A stretch of 49,368 nt of DNA, taken from positions 7,603-56,970 of the forward strand of contig NQMI01000210.1 in the NCBI GenBank assembly GCA_002270565.1, written 5' to 3'. This document shows, in pieces, positions 22,514 through 34,009 of the stretch (the first letter of the stretch is position 1; the number at the start of each line of letters is the position of its first letter). The stretch comes from Stenocarpella maydis. Lineage: Eukaryota > Ascomycota > Sordariomycetes > Diaporthales > Diaporthaceae. Both the position numbers and the translations under genes were made by a program. The notes below the pieces were generated by a model. That model saw nothing but the letters and a program-made list of their open reading frames with translations. It did not search any database and was not told the DNA's origin.

Positions 22514-23579
22514 ATGGCCGCCATAGCCTCTGAGTATCTGGCAGATGTGTTGGAGCCGGGGAAATTCGCTGCAGCAATCTTCGGCGTCACTCTGGCCTTC
22601 ACGGTACTGTCAACAAACACCGTTGGCCTGAGGGCCTGGATGCGATTCAAGAAGGGCCAGTTCGGCAACGATGACTACCTAATGTGTACGGCACTGGTCG
22701 TCAACTTGGTACACAACAGCATGGTCATGCATGGGACCTTCGTCGGAATCGGGTCGCCAGATTCAAGACTAAGTCCCGAGCTGCAGGCGGAGGGGCGAAA
22801 GGTAAGAGTCGCAGTCCCAGGAAATCCTGCCGGGTATGCATGCTAAGTGTGTCTCTGCACACGTGTAGTACCTCTTTCTCTGGCAGATATTCTACGCCAT
22901 CAACCTGGTCTTTATCAAAACCAGCATCCTCACTACCTTGAAGGGCATTGCCAAGGGGTTGCGATACATCTATGTCATATGGGGTCTCATAGTGGTCGTG
23001 AGCTTGCTGAGCATCGCCGGCGTCGTCACCTTGCTGGCCAAGTGCCGGCCAATCCAGTCGAACTGGACAGGAAACGGCTCCTGCATCGAGTCGGACGTGT
23101 TCGTGGCCCTCTCCAAGACCGGCTACGCCCTCGATGTCCTATCCGACCTTGCTGTGGCGACCATCTCAACCCTTCTTGTCTGGACTCCCCAGATGCGCCT
23201 GCGGTCAAAGATTTTGACAGTGACGGCTCTGGGTCTGGGTGTAGTGTAAGTCTCAACTGGTCCCCTATTTGGGTGTAATTCCCGGAACGGACCCGCTGAC
23301 TCTTCAATCAGAGCCTCCATGGCATCCTTGATCCGTACCATCTATACCGATGCGTACAGCTCAGATGATGACTACTTGTTCAACACAGGCAAGATAGTCC
23401 TCTGGACTATTGTTGAGTGCGGCGTCGGTATCATTGCTGGGTCGCTGCCGACACTGGGCCTCTTCCAGGAGTCGCGGCGGATAGAGAAGAAGTGGCAGGA
23501 GCTGGAACTGCAGCAAAGCCAGGTCGACTTGACCAAGGTAGCCCCGACCCACCCGAAGCCGAGGGCTGGGCGAGTTTGA
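22514..23579 (+). CDS. Fungal SAT4-type integral membrane protein (rhodopsin-like fold)
   Basis: Three exons, 22514-22801, 22869-23245 and 23312-23579, give 310 residues. Introns of 67 and 66 nt have GTAAGA and GTAAGT donors and branch-like sites, and the frame is kept. Hydrophobic segments occur at about residues 17-38, 53-75, 97-115, 132-152, 178-200 and 251-271. The family markers visible are YLFLWQIFYAINLVFIKTSI, a CRPIQSNWTGNGSC loop and GIIAGSLPTLGLF near the end. These belong to the large fungal family often annotated as SAT4 or PTH11-like integral membrane proteins; ligand and signalling partner are unknown. The C-tail is short. I chose 22514 for its context (GATATGG) and because translation from the in-frame ATG at 22433 adds a leader-like stretch. 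Confidence 0.85.
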
Positions 23580-26500
23580 TTTGGGATGAAGAGGATGCAC
23601 CAATGGTTTCAAGACGGCTTCGTCAAGCTGCTCTGTTTCCGTAACGCTTGTAGCTGCGGCCTTGATGGTCGCTAGATGATTTCAGTCTCCACGATAACGA
23701 TTGACGATAGATGGGCTTTGTCTTATATCCAAGTTTCTTTCTTCAAACCAGGCTCGCGAGGTCAGGACAAGAGCACTGACCATTCCGTGTGCCCTAACTG
23801 TGGAACTCAGATTCCCTCCTAGCTGAGATAACACTGAGACAGCTAAGACGTCTCGGAGAACCCGATCACTCCACTATTTTCCCAGCGGCCCTGAATGTGG
23901 TCGTTCAAATCGAAAGACCAAAGGCCTTACAACTCTCTGGGTAATCGCGAGTCCGCCCTAGGCTTTTGCACTATGCTGAATGATCATAAAAGTGGACTGT
24001 TACGGACTTCAACCTCGCGGGCCACTGAGGGACATGGGGTCATATCTACTGTAGACTGATTTGAGAATATCACTTTGGTACACAGGTACATATTTTATCC
24101 ATGGTTGCGAGTTTATCCCCAGGCTGCCTGCCTCGACGAGCAACGCTTGCATATCTGGAGTTAAGATTTTACGGCGCGCAATCGATTGTGGGATATTCGT
24201 TGACCACATACTTCTCTGGCATGTGAGAAAGAAAATATCAAGGTGCCTGTGTTCAGCGAACTCAACTCGAGCTTTACACTAGTAGAGGGATGCAACCTTG
24301 CGCAGCGATATCTTCAACACACTAATATATCAAGTCTAATACCACACTTGCGTAGCAGACACAACTCTGCATATCCACCACATCCCAAGTCTACTTCATA
24401 GTGACAACCATTGTTTATTATCTTGAGTTTCGGTCATCATGTAATGAGTTCTTTAATGTCAAACAAGGTCTCCAACACAAAATATCACGGGTGCTTGTTT
24501 CCTCTTCAGAAGCACCCTGAAATCATCCTACTGCATACCAAATGCTATTTATAGGAGTCTTACATCACTCCTACGAACAATTAAGTGCTTCTTCTTTTGT
24601 TTACTTTCGCCAGACAAGTTGAACGGTGTTCAAATAAGAGGCAGGACACCAGACCTCCCTCTCGTCTCTCCATTGACTGATTGAGGCTTATTGATTTATA
24701 ATCATTCCAATAGTGCTGAGGAAGAGCTAGCCTTTCCTTCTCTACACGGAGGGCGCAATCGGGTGGCTGACTAGGGCCCTCATCAATTCCCTGTGCCCTC
24801 GCAGCCTTCCATTGCCTCCGAGGGCAAATATGGAATATTTGGTAGTTGTGGGGCACCCGGTTGTTTCTATGTCTGTCGGCTGCTCAGCAAACACGCGTAG
24901 GATCCAGTGGAGCTTATGCTCAGTCTTGGTTTTTCCCACATTGTCTGCAACAAGTTTTGTAACTCATGCGCCGCTCGAAGGATTCATGTCGTGCCCCCAT
25001 TCAAATTTTGTGTTGGCTTTCATTCATGGTGGCGTCGACACTGTCTAAGGTTCCCAAGTCACTCGCCTGGCCGGCCAGGGTCACTTCGCGGCTTCGCCGA
25101 AGCAGTTGAACTTTGGAAGGATTCATGCCTAGAGCTTCCGAAATGAGTTTAGCTCCTCGCATTTTAAAATCAATCATGGAGAAAGGCAATTTTGATTGCG
25201 TCTTTGCTATGTCGAATTGTAGTTAATCTGAGTCATTGCATTTTGGCCGGCCGCGTTATGATGCGCCTCCAAATGAGCCAAACGATCATCCTGGCAACAC
25301 ATAGAAGATCGCTTATGGTCCAATTATGTGCTCTGCCTGATAAAGCATAATCTTGGGATTTTGGCCGTTCCTTGGACTTTATTAATTGTGCGTGTTGGCT
25401 GCAGTATTCGGCCGTGGTGTCTGGGAGGCCCGCTGTCGCCCACAGTTGTAAGCTCATTCCTTCCCTTCCATCATGCTTTGCGTTCCTTTTAATCCTTCAA
25501 TTTCTGGTTTTACCATTTCGACCTTCAAATTTGCGATAGTGCAACGAAGGAAGTGAGGCTCAAATTAATGCAACACAAGTAATTGGGGGTGAAAGGCAAA
25601 TTTCGCTTCAATGTCGCGCAGGATCGCGGCTGTCCAACAGGGGCTCTCTCCGCAGCCGGCCCATCAGCCGACTGGCATGTGACAAATTGACCCAAAATAT
25701 CTGGACTCGATATCAGCGTCTTGCTGATTCTGACCTGATGTGTGTTTTGGCCGTTTGAGACGGGATTTGATAGCGGACCACATCAGCCTTCAAGGCGAAA
25801 AGTCTTCGCAACCCTTACGCGTCACTGAGCCTTTTCTCCGTCTGTGAACATACCAGAATATGGAATTATCGGTAGCTACGGGTTATCTGATGGACCAACG
25901 CTTACCTCATGTCAGCGTTTGGGGGTCATGAGCTTGGTCTATGTTGAACGTTAGTGCGACACAAGGTGTAACCATCAAGACGTGTTAGTAATCAGGCTTA
26001 CTATGGGGCAAGGCCAAAGTGATTAATATCTGAATTGGGTGCTTGAGTAACTAGACCGTGAATTGCTTTCTATTCAGCCTCAATGCCCTGTGGCACTGGA
26101 AACTCGGAGGACTTGTGCAGTCTTTTTTCTCAACTATAATTGGCACCGAGACTTCCGAGCACGATTATTTGTCTGTGATGACGGTGTAGGTGATGTTGGG
26201 GCTCGCGTACAATGATACCAAGTACGTCAAACGTCTGACTGGACAGTCTAGCTACGCCTTGAACAGTCGAGGGGGAAAAGGTAAGCGCCATACTACATCA
26301 TCGGGAGATGACCCAGAGTTATGACTGTCCTGTGACTTAGACCTTGCTCCAATTGAATGATTACCGAAACCCCTTGTACTCAGCCATACGATCGGAACCT
26401 TGCCGAAGTGTCTAGAGTGGTTTGTATCTTCAGTATATGCAAGGGTTGTTGCTCTCACTGCCTTGCGAGGGGCGTCACAGGGAATACCTTGTGTGCTCGA

Positions 26501-29500
26501 CCCAGGTGAGACTTCTCGGTTGCTGGATTCGATAGTCTCAAGAGTGCAAGTCCGAGGAAAGCGAGGTGTTTCCCCGGGCATCCGGTCTGGCTGGGCGGTG
26601 CTGTATGTGCGGCTTCTAGTTAATGTCCGCAATGACGAAGAACTAGAGTCATGCTGAGAAGAGATCTGACTATTGCCTCGTCCCGTCAATCGGCACGTCA
26701 AGTACCGAATCTCATCGTCTTCATCCGGTGCTTACGTACTGGCGCTTGCCTTGTTCCCAGCCGCTGCTGTTCAAAATCCGAGCAGTCGTCTTGCAGGGCG
26801 ATCTCATGTCGCGCAGGAAAAAGGAAAAGAGCGGCACATCCACGGGGTGCATGGCGGAATACAAAGATTGGGTCCTTTTTCTGTATATGCTGTAAGCCAC
26901 TTGTTTTGGCCTGGGCCTGCGGATAGGGTTACCTTGGGGTCTGGACAGGAGAGCCCAGCGGTTAGGGCATCAATGAGTTGCGGTCGTGGCCGTCCATCTT
27001 ACAAAGCTATCATGTGCGCACGAGCATGGAAGGATTGATCCCATGCCCACCACGATAGGCTGAGGGATCTTAGCCCCAGATTTCGTATCCCGACCAGTCG
27101 AATCAGACGAGCCAATACTGTTGTCGATATTTGGAAAATCTGGTGCGGGATACTCCCAGCTGGCTTCCGGCTGGGGGCAATAGGGGCGGAACAGTGACGC
27201 TGCCAAGGGTTCACCCACGTGGCTGGGTGCACGGCTTGGAGGCTTCCATTAATAGAGGGGCAAGTGACTGCAGTGCAGATGTGCAAGAACAGGCTCTTAC
27301 AGAGGCGTGCGCCCCCAGAGCCGCAGTGTTTCCAAGGCCGGGGTCCAAAACCTGGGGGCCGCTGCGGGCAACCGCTTCAGGTGAGATGATTTGACCTGTG
27401 CAACACCAGAGGCGCCGACAGGCGCGGCGGAACCAGTCGTGACAGGCGCAAGCGGGCAGCACAAACTTAAAACCTACAAGAGGCCGTACTGGTGCGGGCG
27501 GGCGGGGCTAGTCCCGGAGGAGATGGTATGGAATGCGAGGCTGAGTGCTGACGAAATGCTGGGGCTGAGGCGGTTTTGGGGGCGGTAAAGCAGCTGGCCT
27601 GGCGTGGTTGGGAGGCGACCTCTTGACCTGAACAAGGCATTAGTCAGGTGGGGATCAGCGAGGTAACAAGGTCAAGAGGCGGTCTGGATAACATTTTGGG
27701 CCTGGCACGTTGGGCTTGGATCACGTCCGTCACAGGGGATGGGTGCGAGACTCTCACGTACCCAGGCAGTCTAGCTTGCTTGTTGCCGGGGGTGAGACTG
27801 CAGCCGCGAGTGCTCGGACAGAGGGCTTGGTGGCAGAGCATTCTATGGATCGTAGGCATTGCGAGGCCACGAGGGCGGCGCTTCCGGCGGGATATCTCGA
27901 GGCACAATCCGCGGTGCAGGCCGAGCAACCCGGCCCCAGGCCTTGGCAAGCATCACAGAGCCCCCCCCCCCCATGCAGACGCGGACTTGACATGGGTGTA
28001 ATGTGTCGTCTGTGCCGTAAGGCTGAGGCGATGCAGGGGAGGCCCGGGTTTTAATCCACCTCTGTCGCGCGCCCGGAAAGCAGGTGGCTGGAGCAGGCCG
28101 CCAGGGGTCCAGAGGTGCAACTCGCCCACAGATTGGCTGTCGCCAGGGGCGGAGGCTCGCTTATTACTACACTACTTGCAGTGTACATACATATTAACCG
28201 GACCTCCAATGAGGGCTGTCCCAGCCTGCTGGGACCGGCTGTCTCAGATGCGGTGCGCCGTGCACATACACCACTGCATGGTAGTATAGCACTTGCGGAC
28301 GCGTACTCAGCAGTGCCCCGGGCGCAGGAGGAGCCAAGCCTAGCAGGGCCGTGTCAGCTGAAGTGAAGGTTCTATCGGGGAATATTGAGTGGCAACAGAG
28401 ACAGACCACCGGCTGGGCCTGTGGACCTGCGAGAGCAGACCTGATCATGCAGGCGGCTCCCTGCCCCTCCCCCTCCAGCCCGAGCAGCTAGCAGGCGGTG
28501 AGGACGGCTCTGTCTTGCAGGCCGGTGCGTGCCACTGCACTGGCAGACCAGCGACTGCAGCTTGCCCCTCTCGTGCTCGGGCAGCTGGGAAGCCGCCTCG
28601 GGGCCGCTGACGGATTGATAATCACATAGTAGCCAATTGATCCCCCCGGAGATGCAAAAGCGGACGAGGTGCCCTGCTGCCTCCAGGGGTCGGTCCTGTA
28701 GGGCTGAATCGTGCCGATTCGGCGCCAGGGGGATAGGCGTCTGACCCCGGGTGATACCGTGTATACTTGCGTACCTAGGTATAGCAAGTATTATTGGATG
28801 GGACATCCCAGGCCTGGATTGCACACTGCACATTTATCCCGTCGACATGGGACACGTACTTTTGTCCTGTGCTCCCCCTCCAGCTGGCTGGCGGCCAGCA
28901 CCCAACACCCAACCAACGTCCTTCCTATGCCCACACACTCCGGCAGCCAAAGCCACACCAACCGACCACCTCGGCTAATGACATGCAAGTCAGCAAGAAG
29001 AAGAAAAAAAAAGACGAGATCGTGCGGTTGCACATGCAACCTGTACGTACCCAGCCAACCAGCCAACCAGCCAACCAGCCAAACAGCCAACCAGCCAACC
29101 AGCCAACCAGCCAACCAGCCCAACCAGCCAACCAGCCGCTCTGCCGTTTCACTCGTGACAATCTCGATATGCTTTATTCCCTGCAGGCACGATACATGCA
29201 ACACATGCACGCTCCGCGTACATTTGTACACGTGCGAGATGCACGGCTCCGCCCACGGGGTTGCTCATGTGTTTTCCGACGTTCGGACATGGGATCTGGA
29301 AACCCAGCTTCAACGGTCAACCCGTGCCACAACGAGGCGGCAGTCTTGGTAGCCGCGAGCTCCCGGCCAGCCTGGCGAGGCCCGGCTCGGTGCCATGGCC
29401 CTCGCCTCAGCCAAGGGCAGAGAGGCCCGCCGGATGACCAACACCAGAGCAGAGGCACAGGCTCTCATACAAGCCAAGGCGCTGGAACCCGGGCCCCGGG

Positions 29501-31271
29501 CCCCGGGCGCAAAGCCATGGCCTCGCAGGAGGCGACGAGGTATCCCAACAGGCCCAAAATCCCAGTCCGGCGTTAAGGCGCCTGGGTAGCTTGGCCCGAT
29601 TACGGGACCGACCCGGAGACCAGAGTAAATTGGCCCCCTATCCTTCTCAGCCAACAATGGCCTGGTCCCCGCTCGACCATCAGACTCGGTCATGCGGGTC
29701 AAGAGGCAGCTGAAACATCCGCGGGTATCTTTATGGCGGAACCGCCCTTTTTCGTCCATGAGCGGCGCTGTCTGCCCGAGGCACAGCAGAGGCGCGCTCG
29801 TGTCTATGGTGGCGCATCCCGCCTCGCGACAATGTCTCTGCCTACCACTGCTCCAGCACACACAGGACACCATCGCCTTCGATACGACACCACGCAAGAC
29901 TCGGTCTAGTGCCGTGATAATGCAGCCTGAGCTAGTCGCACCCCTGGCTGGGTTTTGCTGACAGTGGGGCAGAGCTGGAGCAAAGTAAAGTGCCCTAGTT
30001 ATCTTGGACTGACTGACTGACTGACCAGACACCAGACGCCAGACGCCAGACACCAAGCAGACGCCGGCTCTCATCAGAGGTCCGAGCAACGACGTAATGA
30101 TCGACTGCAGCCCTGCGCAGGGTCAGGGATTATAGCACGCTGACATCGGCCCACCTGGATGGAGCCCTGTTCCGGGGTGCGAACCTCTCAAGCTTCCTTC
30201 GCGTGCGTGCAGTAGGCTGCTGCTTGCATGTATCTTTGCCGGTACATGGTGACGATCGCCTCCATGATCTGGGGTTGGGCGGCGTCTACCAGCATGTTGC
30301 CTGGCCCCAAACGGCCTGCGTCCAAGGCGTCTAGTGACGCTTTATGGCCCCCTGTCCCTTTGCTTTGCCGCCACAGGAGCAGAGATGGCTTCCTTCTTGT
30401 CGGGCCATGTTTCTCACCAACCTCCTCCATCTCCTTCCACGCTCCGACACAATGTCTACGGGACCCAGTCCCTACGCCTTTCCCCATCCTCATGGCCCTT
30501 CTTTCACCACGCGTCAGCCGGTACCAGGCTATTGGCACTGTCTCGAGTGAGCCTCTGCTACTGTACCATACAGGCTGACTGGGAGGCGGCCCGCTTTTTC
30601 GATCCATGCTCACGGGCGTGAGACTCTCCCTCTCTTTCTCTTTCCCCTTCTCTCACTCTCAGATACCTCGCCGCTCTAAGGGGCCCGCTCCCGTTCACAC
30701 GAGCTTGACGTTGCCAATATCGCCGATCCACTTTCTCTGTGATATATCAAGGTTGGCGCTTTCCACCTCCCCTCATCATGTCGGTATATCTCGGAGCCTC
30801 ATTCCTCCTCCATGCCCTTTCCTCTATACCTCCTAGACTCCTGTGGCTTCTGTTTCCATCACTGATCCATCTGCTCGATCCCTACTGTCTGTCTTTTGCT
30901 GCATACAAAAGGATCCCATTCATGTATCACCCACCCCTTTCGCATTCCTCCCGCTTCTCTGGCCTGCGACGGATCTTCCCTGGACACTCGGTGCATCTGG
31001 GCTGCAGCAGCGCGTCTCACCGCAACCGCTCTCTCTGCTCGCACTACCGGTAGCATACGTGTGACACCGTGACACGCCAAACCCACCACCCCCCCCCCCA
31101 CAGCCATCTGTGGTGTATACACGACTCCTCGGTCCTGCGTCCAAAGAAGGAATACCCGAAGCCGCCGATCTTCGTGGCCCACACTCTCTCGGCCGGGGAA
31201 GGGACCATCGCATCGTTGTTTATGTCTCGAATCTGTGCTTGAGCATCGATCAGTAGTAAGCTGCAGGAGAC
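23580..31271. other. Gene-poor stretch of about 7.7 kb
   Basis: I find no supported gene here on either strand. The ORFs are short, overlap on opposite strands and lack recognisable motifs or convincing splice sites. The first half (to about 26200) is moderately AT-rich and may hold decayed repeats. The second half (26700-30600) is GC-rich with many G and C runs and simple repeats, including the minisatellite at 29052-29136 and a GACT run near 30008-30025. The last 650 bp (30620-31270) are rich in CTCT and CCCC tracts and are probably the promoter and leader of the next gene. An unrecognised lineage-specific or non-coding transcript cannot be excluded. Confidence 0.4.
29052..29136 (+). repeat. 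8-bp minisatellite (CAGCCAAC)n
   Basis: About ten tandem copies of CAGCCAAC, one with CAGCCAAA and one with an extra C. Because eight is not a multiple of three, the array is open in several frames. On the + strand it reads as Gln-Pro-Thr/Ala-Asn repeats, and on the - strand as Gly-Trp-Leu-Ala/Val repeats. The long ORFs there are by-products of the repeat. Confidence 0.9.
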
Positions 31272-31854
31272 ATGCCTGTCCTCACATCAGCCGGCAGCGA
31301 CTCGGATTCCTCCCAGCTCACTGGCCATCTTGATGGAGGCCACTCAGTATTATTTCCCAGGTCCGGCCTAATACTACTCATCTGCACCCTCACGGCTGCA
31401 ATCGCAGCCCTGTACCTCTGCCCAAAGGTCGTGCTGCCTCGCTTCTCAGCGCCACGCTCTGGGCACTATATCAGCGGCAAATCCTACCCTCCACGAGGAT
31501 CTGCCCTCTATATCTCGTCTGACTCGAAGAAGCCGTACCTCGCAAGCAGCCGGGGACAGGCCGTTCAGGGTCAGGGTCACTTGGAAAAGCAGGCTAGCTG
31601 GACCATAAGCAGAGGGGGAACAAGTGGCACAGCGCCGGTGGGATTGGGTGGGCCCGTCGAAGGAAGCAGCCCCAGGAGCATGGAACATGAGGACAAGACA
31701 ATGCACGCCCGGAGCGAAGGGTCACGTGGGGTCAGCAACGACTCGAGCTACGGCGCCGGCCAGGAGTCAAGTGGCCTGCCTTGTCCTGACCTTCGTCCCT
31801 TCCCCACCGCTGCTGAGGAGAGCGGCCATGTCAGAACAACAACAACAACAACAA

Positions 31855-31892
<38 letters not shown>

Positions 31893-32876
31893 CTTCATTA
31901 TACACAGCCCTTGGGCGGTGCTGGCGATGAATCTTCGGGTTCCGCCGAGCAAGCAAAGGATAGCATGGGTGATGACCTCGTTGCGAGGCAGTGGGGCTAT
32001 GGGGGCCTTGTGACCACGGATCACAGTACAAATACCTTATTCGGGCACCCCTTCGGTATAGCAGACGACTTGGGAGTGGCATACTATCCGGATGGGGATT
32101 CCAATGCTCTTGCGGCCCCAGGCAGGAGAGGGCCACCAGCACAACAGCGCCCCGAGCCGGGCTCCATTAGACATGCGCAGTCTCGGTCCAGGACCACCAC
32201 GAAGCGGGCTGCAGGCTCGGCTCAGCGTGGTCGCCAGACGTCCTTTGGAAATCGCAGATCAAGCGTGAGGTATCCTCAGTCGAATCCTGCCGAACTAGAG
32301 GCAGTCACCATCGATTCTCCAGGCTCTGGGTATTACCCAGCGCAGGCCCCCGGCTACATCATAGACGGCACGAGGCCGGACATAGGAGCTTATGGAGAAG
32401 GGTCTCGAGCCAGCTCCGGCCAATATTCACCTTCCTCGGCCTCATCATTGCCGAGAAGTTCTACCATGAATATCCCCATACCGGCCGGAGCCGACGGCTC
32501 CAGTTCAACGGGGCCCACCGCAGACGGGTACCACGGCCGCAGTCCTCTCTCGAGCAACACATTCTCCCCCTCCTCATACCCACCAGCATCCCCTCTCCTG
32601 CCCCCTCCGCCGATATCTGACTACGAGTTTGACCCGGCTGCGGTCATGTTCCCCGGGCCAGGCGCGGTGGACGGAGGAGTCAGAGTGGTGTACATGGACC
32701 ACGGCCACGAGGATGAAGCCCACGAGGACGCTGCCGCTTCCTTCGACCAGTACGGCGGAAACAGCTGGACGAGGCACACCCGTGTGTACGGCGGAGGGGG
32801 CGTGTGCCTTGCCTGCGCTGCGGCCGGGGGCGGTGGGTTCTATGGCGCGAGAGTCTGGCCTGAGGACAAGCGATGA
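31272..32876 (+). CDS. Hypothetical single-span membrane protein with low-complexity body
   Basis: This is a single-exon ORF of 534 residues. A short Ser/Asp-rich N-terminus precedes one hydrophobic segment at residues 31-50 (SGLILLICTLTAAIAALYLC), probably a membrane anchor. The rest is Ser/Gly/Pro-rich and likely disordered. Residues about 188-208 are a run of seven Thr followed by thirteen Ser, encoded by an ACA/TCA trinucleotide repeat. The C-terminus is distinct: an acidic VYMDHGHEDEAHED stretch, then HTRVYGGGGVCLACAAAGGG. This looks more ordered and may be the conserved part. I do not recognise a family and assign no function. A long open frame, the promoter-like pyrimidine tract upstream and the anchored topology favour a real gene. 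Confidence 0.65.
31835..31890 (+). repeat. (CAA)n(CAT)n trinucleotide repeat inside a coding region
   Basis: A run of CAA units passes into a run of CAT units. In the frame of the 534-residue ORF it reads as poly-Thr followed by poly-Ser; in the other + frames as Gln/His or Asn/Ile. Unit changes are multiples of three, so length changes would keep the frame. Confidence 0.95.
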
Positions 32877-34009
32877 GGGGACAGAGGGGATCGCCAGGGA
32901 GGTATTTCGCTCCTTTTTTTCCCCCACAAATTTCTTTTACTCGAGATTTCAGTCCTCCAACAGTTATTGCATCGGTGCGTTTTCTTTTGTTGCCGGCCTA
33001 GGTATAATTGCCGATTTAAAGGGGGCTGAGGGGGGCAGGGCGGGCCGGGGGCGTTCTTGTTGTGTGCTCTCTTCCTTGCGCTGTGTCGGATCCATCTTTC
33101 CGCCTTTTTATAAATGTCATGTTCACACGCTTTTCCAATTACCCCCGCTTGTTATACCTGTATTCAACCTCGCAGTATGGACCTGTGGTGGCGTCCTTGA
33201 CGTTGGAGGTGAAGGCGCTTGTTACGACGGTGGTGATGCTGATGCTGATGATTCCCACGATAACGATGACTTAATGACTGTCACGGCTGATATTTTTACA
33301 TATATATATTCTTTATCGTTATGGTTGTTGTTGTTGTTGTTGCTGAGTTGGTGCTGGCTTGAGATTTCATACACGGCACGTTCAATACCCAGACGACAGC
33401 TTCTGACTGTGGGTCGATCTTTACATGGGAAATACATACGTTGTTCCATAGGATTTTAGTAGGTTCTGGCACGTTTTGATTTGATAGCGGACCAAAACAA
33501 AGGAGGCTTCAAAACTTTAATTACGACGGGGGTGGAAATGAGAGAGATTTGGGCAGATCTTAAGCTCTGCTCACATCTAGACAAAGTCAATATAGAGTTC
33601 AATTGGCTCGACGAGGGTCTTATCAGTTTCAATTGATTGCTTGAAGGTGAGAGTAAAGAACGACAATAACGCCGGCACGAAGATGAGCTTTGGATCTGGT
33701 TGGATCCTGTCTCCTGGGGTCCACGGCCGGCTCTATTCGCCGTTCTCCATCAATCAGGCAAGGAGAAACATGGATTGCTGCTGGAAGCCCAGCTGGGTTG
33801 TCAACTACCTAGGTGGCTAAGACAGAAAGAATATATGGGTATGTCGATCCCTTAATGGCTCTGATTGTCCAGCCAATGGCACATGTGACAAGACAGCCCG
33901 TTTCAGCCTTGATGAACGTTGTGCTTTGGATCTAATTCTAATTTAGTCTTGAGCCCAATAATTGAACCTCTGCTATGAAAGTAGAGACAGTGTATACCGC
34001 CCAATAGGG
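32877..34009. other. Intergenic region with a GTT-rich run
   Basis: No gene is supported. It includes the 3' end of the preceding gene, a GTT run at about 33325-33345 and a 17-bp sequence (33478-33494) also found at 25764-25780. Confidence 0.4.

Noticed and set aside
26252..26701. 149-codon minus-strand ORF
   Set aside because: It is Ser/Arg/Thr-rich with no domain, no splice context and a competing ORF on the other strand.
29052..29136. CRISPR-like array
   Set aside because: The units are 8 bp and contiguous, with no spacers, and the host is a fungus.
28791..29576. Long opposing ORFs with GWLAGWLV-type and QPTSQPAN-type repeats
   Set aside because: Both come from the 8-bp minisatellite being open in many frames. 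Outside the array they show no protein-like features.
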